Below the pieces are notes generated by a model, which was given only the letters and a program-made list of their open reading frames with translations, was not told the origin of the DNA and did not search any database. A DNA stretch of 64,000 bases, taken from the NCBI GenBank assembly GCA_016786705.1, contig JAEUVV010000009.1, positions 307,644-371,643 of the forward strand, written 5' to 3'. Below are positions 17,745 to 24,918 of the stretch, piece after piece. How positions within the stretch are numbered: position 1 is the stretch's first letter; each line of letters begins with the position of its first letter. A program made the position numbers and the translations under genes. Source of the stretch: Taibaiella sp. (GTDB taxonomy: Bacteria > Bacteroidota > Bacteroidia > Chitinophagales > Chitinophagaceae).

Positions 17745-18335
17745 TTATCTAAACTGCAAGGTATTTATCATATGCTCGATATCTTTTTTCAAAAATTCCG
17801 CGGCCGGCGCTACCGAATCCGCATTGGGCTGGCTGTTGAAGTATAAAGAGCCCCGGATGAAGTTCGCTTTATTGTCCGTAACATAAAACTGGTAAGCGCT
17901 TGCAGCATTACCTCCAACAGTATAAAACACGCCCCTGAGCCCTGATGGCGTGGTAAAATCAGGCGCCTCTATAAAATCGGCTTTCGTGTTATGGGCATTG
18001 GTCAGCTTATAGCTTTCCTGTACCAGGCCATTAAGCGATACGCCCGGCTTAATCGCTTTATAGCTGAGGTAGACCATAGCATTCAGTTGCGGTACGCTTA
18101 CATTGATCCAGTACGGCTGGTTCTCTTCCTTGATCAGGTTAGTATCCTGCACAATATGACCATATTTCGGGTATTCGAACGTAAACGGGAAACCGGTACT
18201 GTCAAATTTAGTGTAGCTATGCGTTTCCGGCAGGTCCAGTTTAAAATACCCCCTGGGCTTTGGCAGTGTAACTTCCGGCTTACAGCCATACAGTAAAGCC
18301 ACCAGGGCTATAGCGGTAAATAAATATGTTTTCAT
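17745..18335 (-). CDS. gldD: Gliding motility lipoprotein GldD
   Basis: A 196-residue lipoprotein (lipobox YGC, Cys18) of the GldD family, required for gliding motility and linked to the type IX secretion system in Flavobacterium johnsoniae. The diagnostic opening after the lipobox is present (PKPRGYFKLDLP) followed by the FPFTFEYPKYG block and a compact domain ending in DIEHMINTLQF. Length is normal for the family. It is the last gene of the operon DUF58-coaBC-porD-DUF4296-gldD, with 3 bases between it and the DUF4296 gene. Confidence 0.92.
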   Translation of the reverse strand: MKTYLFTAIALVALLYGCKPEVTLPKPRGYFKLDLPETHSYTKFDSTGFPFTFEYPKYGHIVQDTNLIKEENQPYWINVSVPQLNAMVYLSYKAIKPGVSLNGLVQESYKLTNAHNTKADFIEAPDFTTPSGLRGVFYTVGGNAASAYQFYVTDNKANFIRGSLYFNSQPNADSVAPAAEFLKKDIEHMINTLQFR

Positions 18336-18338
18336 GAA

Positions 18339-18947
18339 TTAATTTTCCTTTTTTACTTTTTCAAGCGTTTCTTTCATCGACTTATTGTTCTTCCGGATCT
18401 CTTTCTTAGCCCCTTCCTCTTCTTCCTTAAAGGGAAGTTCTCTTTCCGGAACTACCGGGCGGCTACTCAAAGGATCGGGCCTAAGCGAATCCAGCACTTT
18501 GTCCCTTTTCCTCATCCTGGCCTCCATAGCGGTGTCTATACCCGCAGTGTCTGTTTTCAACTGTAAAGAATCCGGGAGCGTCAGGTCTTTTTTACCAAAC
18601 TTTGTTTTGAAATAACTGGCGGTATCGATCACTTTGGCATAAACCGCTGTAAGCTCATCCGGGTGCCTGAGGTACCAGTCTATGGCCTGTTCAAAATCAA
18701 CCTGGCTGATCCCATGCCGCTTAAAGACCATAGCGTAATAATAAGCAAGGGTATCCGGGTTCTTTATGTTGGCTTTCTGCCCTAAGCTGTCGCCCTCAAA
18801 TTTACCGTTACTGTAAGCCTCTGCGGCCTGTATATCGAACAGCAGATCCCTCATTTTATCGGCGCTAATGGGCGGATCACTTTTACTACTGCAGCCGGAA
18901 AAAACAAAAGACAAAACAAGCAAAAAAGCAATAATATTTACTTTCAT
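18339..18947 (-). CDS. DUF4296 lipoprotein
   Basis: A 202-residue lipoprotein when started at ATG 18947, which places a clean signal peptide and lipobox FSGC (Cys19). An upstream in-frame ATG at 18977 would run into porD and lengthen the N-terminus before the signal, so it is not preferred. The DUF4296 region follows (MRDLLFDIQAAEAY, FKRHGISQVDFEQAIDWYLRHPDEL). The tail is charged and Lys/Glu-rich. Function is not established for the family. Its position one base after porD and three bases before gldD points to a role with type IX secretion or gliding. Confidence 0.85.
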   Translation of the reverse strand: MKVNIIAFLLVLSFVFSGCSSKSDPPISADKMRDLLFDIQAAEAYSNGKFEGDSLGQKANIKNPDTLAYYYAMVFKRHGISQVDFEQAIDWYLRHPDELTAVYAKVIDTASYFKTKFGKKDLTLPDSLQLKTDTAGIDTAMEARMRKRDKVLDSLRPDPLSSRPVVPERELPFKEEEEGAKKEIRKNNKSMKETLEKVKKEN

Positions 18948-18948
18948 A

Positions 18949-19863
18949 TTATCTGGCATCATTATAACGGGAAGCATTCGGAATGTCCATTACAGCCAGC
19001 TTAGCCGCTAACTGTTTCCTTTTTGCCTCCGGTACAGATTTCAAAAGGTTAATATATTCTGCGCTTTTCGCGTTGAAGAAAAACTGTAACAATATACTTC
19101 CGGGATTTTCTTTATTGATGGTTTCTATATTGGTTAGTCCATCCATAATTGAATTTACCGCTTCTTCAGGCTTTTCGGTCATCATATCCATACCAAAACG
19201 GTGGTAAACGTAAAAATAAGGTCTGAAGTTAGCATACCTCGGGTTCAGGAACTGGTCAATCAGCCAGAACCGGTTTTTATTATTACCGTCATTCGATTTC
19301 CAACCCGCAATTTCACCCTCATCCGGCGCATTGATCACGATATTCTGGGCTTTTTTAAAGTACTCGGTACCTCCACCCTGGCTAAAAGAATCATAATGCA
19401 GGCCTAGGATAAGGTTCACATAATAACCGAATAAGGCGGTAAGGTTAGAAGCCAGCGGATCACTGCCGGTTATTCTTTGCTGGTCGAAAATAACGACCTG
19501 CCCCTGCTCGTATTTAAAGGCGACATCTTTGTCCATAAAGTTAACGATCGGGCTTTGATAGCTGGTATTGAATACAGGTCTTGATGCCTGGACCGTTAAA
19601 GTGCCTTTATAAATATTATTGGTTCTCGCGGTGAGATTCAGCAGGAAGCTCACTTCTATTTTTTCAAAAGGTTTATAAGCATCTTCGGTCCACTTATTCG
19701 TATTCAACATTTGAATCAGTGATGCCTGCAGGGTCTCAAAGATCTTTGGATCTACGCCCTGTAAACGTTCAGCGCGTACACTTACTTTCGCATTGAGCTC
19801 CTGGGCATTGGTCCTGCCGATCCATACAAGCAGACTGATGAATAAGAAGATTATTTTTTTCAT
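18949..19863 (-). CDS. porD: Type IX secretion system protein PorD (DUF4835)
   Basis: A 304-residue periplasmic or outer-membrane-associated protein with a signal peptide cleaved at TNAQ. It matches the DUF4835/PorD family: the mature N-terminus ELNAKVSVRAERLQG, the central QRITGSDPLASNLTALFGYYVNLILG region and the C-terminal NPGSILLQFFFNAKSAEYINLL. PorD was described as a T9SS-associated protein in Porphyromonas gingivalis. In many Bacteroidota it lies directly after coaBC, as here, where its ATG overlaps the coaBC stop by four bases, implying translational coupling. Confidence 0.88.
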   Translation of the reverse strand: MKKIIFLFISLLVWIGRTNAQELNAKVSVRAERLQGVDPKIFETLQASLIQMLNTNKWTEDAYKPFEKIEVSFLLNLTARTNNIYKGTLTVQASRPVFNTSYQSPIVNFMDKDVAFKYEQGQVVIFDQQRITGSDPLASNLTALFGYYVNLILGLHYDSFSQGGGTEYFKKAQNIVINAPDEGEIAGWKSNDGNNKNRFWLIDQFLNPRYANFRPYFYVYHRFGMDMMTEKPEEAVNSIMDGLTNIETINKENPGSILLQFFFNAKSAEYINLLKSVPEAKRKQLAAKLAVMDIPNASRYNDAR

Positions 19864-21056
19864 TGATTTATTAAATAATTGATCACGGACTTTGCTACTT
19901 CATATTTGGATTGCAAAGGCAGCTCTGCCACACTATGTTCACTAATGATACTTACCTTATTGGTGGCTGCACCGAAACCGGCACCGGAATCATTCAGCGA
20001 ATTTAAGACAATATAATCTGCATTTTTCTTTTGCCGCTTCTTTTTAGCGTTTTCCAATTCATTATTGGTTTCCAGGGCAAATCCTACCAATACCTGCTTT
20101 TGCTTCAAACTGCCCAGTGTAGCCAGTATATCGGGGTTTTTCACCAATTCCAGGGTCATGTTATCGCTCCCTTCCTGCTTCTTGATCTTCTGGCCGGCCT
20201 GTGTAGCGGGCCTGAAGTCGGCGACTGCCGCGGTCATGATCGCCAGGTCAACCTGCGGGTACAGGGACAGGCATTTGTCATACATTTCCTGAGCGCTCTC
20301 TACCGGGTGCACCTGAACGCCCGGAATAGCGACCTGCTCTGCTGTAGGCCCCAGTACCAGGTCTACCGCAACGCCCAGCTCCGCTAAAACCCGGGCAAAA
20401 GCGATACCCATTTTACCCGTCGAGTAGTTACCTATAAAACGGACCGGGTCCAGCTTTTCGTATGTAGGTCCGGCCGTGATCAGTGCATGCCTGAAAGGAA
20501 CCTGCGCCGGTTGCCCGGTTTCAAAGAATGCATTTAAATAAGCGACTATATTTACCGGGTCGGCCATTCTGCCCATGCCTACAATACCGCTGGCCAGCTC
20601 TCCATGCTCGGGAGCAATAACTTTATTACCATAAGACTGTATAGCCGAAAGATTAGCCTGAGTGGCCGGGTGATGCCACATATCATCGTCCATAGCCGGC
20701 GCGACCAATACCGGGCAGGTAGCTGAAAGGTAAACCGCTTGCACCATATTATCGCATAAGCCATGCGCCATCTTGCTGAGTGTATTGGCACTGCATGGGG
20801 CTACAAGCAAAACATCGGCCCATCTGCCCAGGTGCACATGGTTGTTCCATTGCGCATGGTTACTGACGCTGGCATACACCTCTTTTTTGGAAACGGTGGC
20901 CAGGGACAAAGGCGTTACGAAGTCGGCAGCCGCAGGGGTCATCAATACCTGGACTTCCGCCCCGGCCTTGATCAAAAGCCTTACCAGCTCCGGTGTCTTA
21001 TAGGCTGCGATACTGGCGCTAACCGCCAGGATAACCTTTTTATTCTTTAAGTTCAT
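19860..21056 (-). CDS. coaBC: Bifunctional phosphopantothenoylcysteine decarboxylase / phosphopantothenate-cysteine ligase
   Basis: CoaBC carries out two steps of coenzyme A synthesis: condensing phosphopantothenate with cysteine and decarboxylating the product. The 398 residues split into an FMN-binding CoaC domain (about 1-185: LAVSASIAAYKTPELVRLL, HVHLGRWADVLLVAPCSANT, the PAMDDDMW loop) and a CoaB domain (about 190-398: ITAGPTYEKLDPVRFIGNYS, STGKMG, and the NPDILATLG segment). All key motifs are intact. It overlaps the DUF58 stop by one base (TGATG) and porD by four bases. Confidence 0.96.
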   Translation of the reverse strand: MNLKNKKVILAVSASIAAYKTPELVRLLIKAGAEVQVLMTPAAADFVTPLSLATVSKKEVYASVSNHAQWNNHVHLGRWADVLLVAPCSANTLSKMAHGLCDNMVQAVYLSATCPVLVAPAMDDDMWHHPATQANLSAIQSYGNKVIAPEHGELASGIVGMGRMADPVNIVAYLNAFFETGQPAQVPFRHALITAGPTYEKLDPVRFIGNYSTGKMGIAFARVLAELGVAVDLVLGPTAEQVAIPGVQVHPVESAQEMYDKCLSLYPQVDLAIMTAAVADFRPATQAGQKIKKQEGSDNMTLELVKNPDILATLGSLKQKQVLVGFALETNNELENAKKKRQKKNADYIVLNSLNDSGAGFGAATNKVSIISEHSVAELPLQSKYEVAKSVINYLINQ

Positions 21057-22378
21057 CAGAGTAATTGTCTTGATTTTAACTCTAGGTAATTATTAATTAC
21101 ATCTACGGTAAGCTTTTCCGGCGTGGTAAGAATGGCTATGATCCCATACCTACGCAGCTCTTTTACCATTTGCTTCTTTTCAAAATCAAAACGCTCCGCG
21201 ATTGTTTTGGTATAAATTCCTTCAATAGTATCAGGTTGCTGCTCCACAATATCTTTTACCGCCGTATTTTCAAAAAACACCACGCAAAGCATATGTTTTT
21301 TAGCGAGCCCCCGCAGGTAAGGCATTTGCCGGTTCAGGGAGGATAAAGACTCGAAGTTGGAAAAAAGCAATAAAAAGGATCGCTGGGACAGTTTATGGTG
21401 CACCTGGCTCAGCAAGCGCTCATAATCCGCATCCTGGAAGTCGGTAGTTTGATTGTAAAGTGTCTCCAGCAGCTTATGCATTTGCATCGATCCCTGGTCG
21501 GCGGGAACCATATCATTGACCTGGGAAGAAAAAGTGATCAGCCCGGCTTTGTCATGTTTATGCAGGGCTATGTTTAAAAATATCAGTGCCGATTTGATAG
21601 AATGGTCCATCAGGGTCATCCCTTCAAAAGGCATTTTCATGGAGCGCCCTTTATCTATGACACAAAAGATCTGTTGGGAACGGATATCGGTATAAGTATT
21701 GACCATCATCGATCCTCTACGTGCCGTTGCTTTCCAGTTAATGGTACGTATGTCATCACCGGCTACGTACTCCTTGATCTGCTCAAACTCTATACTATGC
21801 CCCAGCTTTCTTACTTTTCGGGCACCGAACAGGCTATGCTGATCCGTTGTGGCCAACAGCTGGTAAGAACGTAACAGTTTTGTGGTCGGGTATACTTTTA
21901 CTGCGGCAGGGTCTTCAAACTTATACCGGGCTTTCAGCAAGCGTAAAGGGCTCATCACAAATACGTTGATATTGCCGAAGCGATAGGTGCCCCGGGTAAG
22001 AGGCCTAAGTACATATTGCTCCGAGAGTTTTGCTCCCGGCGTGGTTTTGTAATGGAGTATAAAATCTCTTTTTTGAAAAATCTCCGGCAACTCATCAATT
22101 ATTTCCAGGCTTACCGGGAACTTATAGGCTGAATCGATTTCAAGGTTCACCGCATTATCCTCACCCAGGTGCCAGCGTTCTGCTGTAACGCGGGCTGCGT
22201 TAATCCGCTGTTCCTTTGAAAACAACAATACGAAATCCAGCACTGTGAGGATAGCGAACAGCAGTAACAGGATCATAGCGACATTCCAGACCCAGGGCAT
22301 AAAAAACGCCATCACACAGGCAACCGCTATAATGGCCAGTGCAAAAAACCACCTGTTATTGATAAAAAATGCGGGCAT
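21056..22378 (-). CDS. DUF58 domain membrane protein
   Basis: A 440-residue protein with two closely spaced membrane segments (about 8-28 and 30-52) and a large cytoplasmic region. The DUF58 signature is clear: HSIEFEQIKEYVAGDDIRTINWKATARRGSMMVNTY near 195-232, followed by a von Willebrand A-like fold (FCVIDKGRSMKMPFEG, a partly conserved metal-site motif). DUF58 proteins usually partner MoxR AAA ATPases in envelope stress or maturation, but no MoxR gene is seen nearby. Here it leads the coaBC-porD-DUF4296-gldD operon. Confidence 0.88.
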   Translation of the reverse strand: MPAFFINNRWFFALAIIAVACVMAFFMPWVWNVAMILLLLFAILTVLDFVLLFSKEQRINAARVTAERWHLGEDNAVNLEIDSAYKFPVSLEIIDELPEIFQKRDFILHYKTTPGAKLSEQYVLRPLTRGTYRFGNINVFVMSPLRLLKARYKFEDPAAVKVYPTTKLLRSYQLLATTDQHSLFGARKVRKLGHSIEFEQIKEYVAGDDIRTINWKATARRGSMMVNTYTDIRSQQIFCVIDKGRSMKMPFEGMTLMDHSIKSALIFLNIALHKHDKAGLITFSSQVNDMVPADQGSMQMHKLLETLYNQTTDFQDADYERLLSQVHHKLSQRSFLLLFSNFESLSSLNRQMPYLRGLAKKHMLCVVFFENTAVKDIVEQQPDTIEGIYTKTIAERFDFEKKQMVKELRRYGIIAILTTPEKLTVDVINNYLELKSRQLL

Positions 22379-22454
22379 AATCAGAAAAATTCATAAAACG
22401 GAAAAGATCGCGCTTTACACAAAGGTCTAAATTAAAGAATTATATACAAATGAA

Positions 22455-22488
22455 AAGGGTGTCTTGATTAAATATCAATAACACCCTT
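22455..22488 (-). terminator. Intrinsic terminator of the EGF-like lipoprotein gene
   Basis: Arms AAGGGTGT and ACACCCTT with inner TTGAT/ATCAA pairing, followed on the minus strand by TTTTCA. It lies 22 bases beyond the stop codon of the 180-residue lipoprotein. Confidence 0.75.
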
Positions 22489-22510
22489 GAAAATATATTT
22501 TGTAAACGGC

Positions 22511-23053
22511 TTACTTAACCCAAATAGAAGGCATGCCAAGATCTCTGTAACCGAAATTGTCGGTAACGCCATCAGAAGAGGATATGGAATAATAGAAGCG
22601 AACTTTACCATGCGCTCCGTAGAAACCTTCCGGTTCCGCAACGCCAAAGCCTACAACTGTTTTAGTAAGCGTACCTACTACAAAAGATTGCTGAGCGATT
22701 GTTATGGTATCATTATGAATCGTACCGATAACTACGGCATTACTTTGATTATTGAAGTTACGGATCTGTACCTGGTTGATATTCGGACCATTCTCTACAG
22801 ATACGGTATAACGGGCTACATTACTCACTGTACCATCTTCATCCACGATCCAGGCACCTATAAAGCGCTCACGGGAAAGCGTTTCGCAGCGTTCACCTTC
22901 ATAGCCTACCGGGCAGGTACAAGAACCGTCCTCTTCACACGTTCCGCCATTTGCACAAACAATAGCTTTACACTTATCCACCTTACAGGAGCCCAAACTA
23001 ATAGTGACCAAACTTGCTATAGCAGCTAAAGATATCGATATAAAACGCTTCAT
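22511..23053 (-). CDS. Lipoprotein with an EGF-like domain
   Basis: A 180-residue lipoprotein (lipobox GSC, Cys23). Residues 28-56 carry six cysteines in the EGF pattern C-x4-C-x5-C-x5-C-x-C-x8-C, with the motif NGGTCEEDGSCTCPVGYEGERC typical of EGF-like repeats. The remaining 120 residues look like a small beta-barrel or calycin-type domain (IGAWIVDEDGTVS at the start, ending DLGMPSIWVK). Single-domain EGF lipoproteins of this kind occur in Bacteroidota but their role is not established; cell-surface binding is a guess. Monocistronic, with its own terminator. Confidence 0.8.
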   Translation of the reverse strand: MKRFISISLAAIASLVTISLGSCKVDKCKAIVCANGGTCEEDGSCTCPVGYEGERCETLSRERFIGAWIVDEDGTVSNVARYTVSVENGPNINQVQIRNFNNQSNAVVIGTIHNDTITIAQQSFVVGTLTKTVVGFGVAEPEGFYGAHGKVRFYYSISSSDGVTDNFGYRDLGMPSIWVK

Positions 23054-23158
23054 AGTTATAACTTACAAATGAATAATAATATGGTTTATAATAAAATTTT
23101 AATTTAATGCCTAAAAGTAGTTAAAGAAATTGAAAAACCAAATTTTTATGCATAAAAT

Positions 23159-23860
23159 CTATCCATTTTTCTGCCCAAAAGAACGGTTACCGTTCGGCTT
23201 TTGGTTTTTGCTATGGAAATTATTGTTCGCATTCCTGTTTTTATTGTGATTGCCCTTATTCCGGTTTTGATTGTTCTGCGCATGTTTTTTATGCGCATTG
23301 TTATTATTGTTATTGGTATTAAACCTGGGCGTACGGGTATCACCTGGTACATAATCCAGGAGGCCATTACTTAAATGCTTAAGCTCTTCCTTAATCATAT
23401 CGTCCTGCACCTGCTCTTTATGCCAGTTAGCGTAAGAAAGCTTCATGTAATAAGCAATGCTGTTTACGTAGCCTTTTTTCTTAGTCTCGTCCTCTGTGGC
23501 AACCGCCTTGTCGATGATCTGGGAAATATTTCTTCCGATATGCCTGTTGCGGATACTTTTTTGAGGATAAGGTACCGGGTCCGGTTTTTTCATCATTTCA
23601 TCCCGGGTAGGCGTAGGGTAAGGAGAATCAATATCAATTTTAAAATCTGAGATCCTGTAAATATGATCCCAAAGCTTGTGCCTGAAATCTTCTACGTTTT
23701 TTAAATGCGGATTCAGGATCCCCATCAGTTCAATAATGGCATAAGCGTTTTTCTGCCTTTGTTCTTTATCCTCTATAGTAAGGATATAGTCCACCATTTT
23801 TTGAATATTTCTGCCGTATTCGGGCATCAATAGCTTATTACGCGATGTATTGTATTTCAT
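23159..23860 (-). CDS. DUF4290 family protein
   Basis: A 233-residue cytoplasmic protein. The N-terminal 170 residues match DUF4290 (YNTSRNKLLMPEYGRNIQKM, EDKEQRQKNAYAIIELMG, NPHLKNVEDFRHKLWDH), a family restricted to Bacteroidota with no known function. The last 55 residues are an extreme Asn/Lys/His-rich, disordered tail (NNNNNNAHKKHAQNNQNRN). Such basic, polar tails often bind RNA or DNA, but this is inference. It is divergently oriented from the alpha/beta hydrolase gene. Confidence 0.88.
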   Translation of the reverse strand: MKYNTSRNKLLMPEYGRNIQKMVDYILTIEDKEQRQKNAYAIIELMGILNPHLKNVEDFRHKLWDHIYRISDFKIDIDSPYPTPTRDEMMKKPDPVPYPQKSIRNRHIGRNISQIIDKAVATEDETKKKGYVNSIAYYMKLSYANWHKEQVQDDMIKEELKHLSNGLLDYVPGDTRTPRFNTNNNNNNAHKKHAQNNQNRNKGNHNKNRNANNNFHSKNQKPNGNRSFGQKNG

Positions 23861-23960
23861 TAAGTAATTTAAGTAGAAGAAAAATTTTCTTATATATAAA
23901 TGTGGGCCTTCGCGTTTTCGGAGTAGATAAATAAAACGGTTAATAATGACCCCTAAATTG

Positions 23961-23968
23961 CAAATATA
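23961..23968 (-). promoter_or_regulatory. Candidate -7 box for the DUF4290 gene
   Basis: The minus strand reads TATATTTG, a TAnnTTTG match about 100 bases ahead of the DUF4290 start. No TTG at a good spacing was found. It lies in the divergent intergenic region close to the forward-strand promoter at 23983-24010. Confidence 0.35.
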
Positions 23969-23982
23969 AGTTCTTTTTAAAA

Positions 23983-24010
23983 TTGAAATAAATATTTTAT
24001 TATAAATTTG
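23983..24010 (+). promoter_or_regulatory. Candidate promoter of the alpha/beta hydrolase-tamL unit
   Basis: TTG at 23983-23985, 17 bases, then TAAATTTG at 24003-24010: a good fit to the Bacteroidota TTG-(17-23)-TAnnTTTG promoter, 65 bases before the hydrolase ATG. Confidence 0.5.
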
Positions 24011-24075
24011 CTAGCTTTTTTCAGCCGAAAGACACTCACCTTAGAAAAAATAAATCAAAATTTATTTTATCAGAT

Positions 24076-24915
24076 ATGCAAAATCACTTTATAGAAACCA
24101 ATAATATCAAACTGCACTATATAGAGTTTAAGACTTCTGAAAATAAGCCTACTATTATCATGATCCATGGCATTACCGCAAATGCCCATGCTTTTGACGG
24201 TATCATTCATTCAGGACTGTTCGGCAATTACAATATAATATGTCCCGACCTTAGGGGCAGAGGCCTGAGCTCTAAACCTGCCTTTGCCTATACCCTTAAG
24301 GATCATGCTTTAGATATACTGGGCCTGCTGGACCATCTTAAAATCGACAAAGCGATCCTGATCGGCCACTCTTACGGCGGCCTGCTCTCCGCTTACCTTT
24401 GCGCCCATTACCCGGACAGGGTCGAAAAGATCATATTCCTCGACGCGGCGGCCGAGATGAATCCCAATTCAGCGAAAATGCTGGAACCGGTCTTCGCCCG
24501 TTTAAGCAAAGTATACGATTCTTATGATGACTTTATGGAACATATCAAAAACTCTCCGCAGATCACGGAATGGGACCCTTTCATGGAAAGCTATTATTGC
24601 GCCGATATACAGATGCGCGAAGACGGCAGGGTAGATACGATTCCCAACCTCACCAATATGGCAACGGTAGCATTAGCGGTAGTAGGCAACAACTGGCAAC
24701 AAACTTTTTCGGCCATCAAAGTGCCCTGCCTGCTGATCAACGGTATTGATTTCTATACCCTGGGAGAACCCCTGCTGCCCAAACACAAAGCGAGGGAAAC
24801 GGCCGAATTGCTCGAAAACTGTAAACTGGAATTTGTAGGCGGTAATCACCAGACTATGCTATACGGAGCCAATGCAAAAGATATAGCCAAGCTCATCATA
24901 GACTTTGTAGGTTAA
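24076..24915 (+). CDS. Alpha/beta hydrolase
   Basis: A 279-residue cytoplasmic alpha/beta-hydrolase-fold enzyme. The oxyanion-hole motif is HG at 31-32 (MIHGITANAHAF), the nucleophile elbow is GHSYGG with Ser99, a likely acid is Asp225 in INGIDFY, and the catalytic His258 sits in GGNHQTM. The CPDLRGRGLSSKP segment is typical of the family. The substrate cannot be read from sequence; esterase or C-C hydrolase activity are both possible. It is followed three bases later by the tamL gene, so the pair is probably co-transcribed. Confidence 0.9.
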   Translation: MQNHFIETNNIKLHYIEFKTSENKPTIIMIHGITANAHAFDGIIHSGLFGNYNIICPDLRGRGLSSKPAFAYTLKDHALDILGLLDHLKIDKAILIGHSYGGLLSAYLCAHYPDRVEKIIFLDAAAEMNPNSAKMLEPVFARLSKVYDSYDDFMEHIKNSPQITEWDPFMESYYCADIQMREDGRVDTIPNLTNMATVALAVVGNNWQQTFSAIKVPCLLINGIDFYTLGEPLLPKHKARETAELLENCKLEFVGGNHQTMLYGANAKDIAKLIIDFVG

Positions 24916-24918
24916 CGT

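Noticed and set aside
22487..23029. 180-codon plus-strand frame opposite the EGF-like lipoprotein
   Set aside because: Shadow of the lipoprotein gene, whose signal peptide, lipobox and cysteine pattern are convincing.
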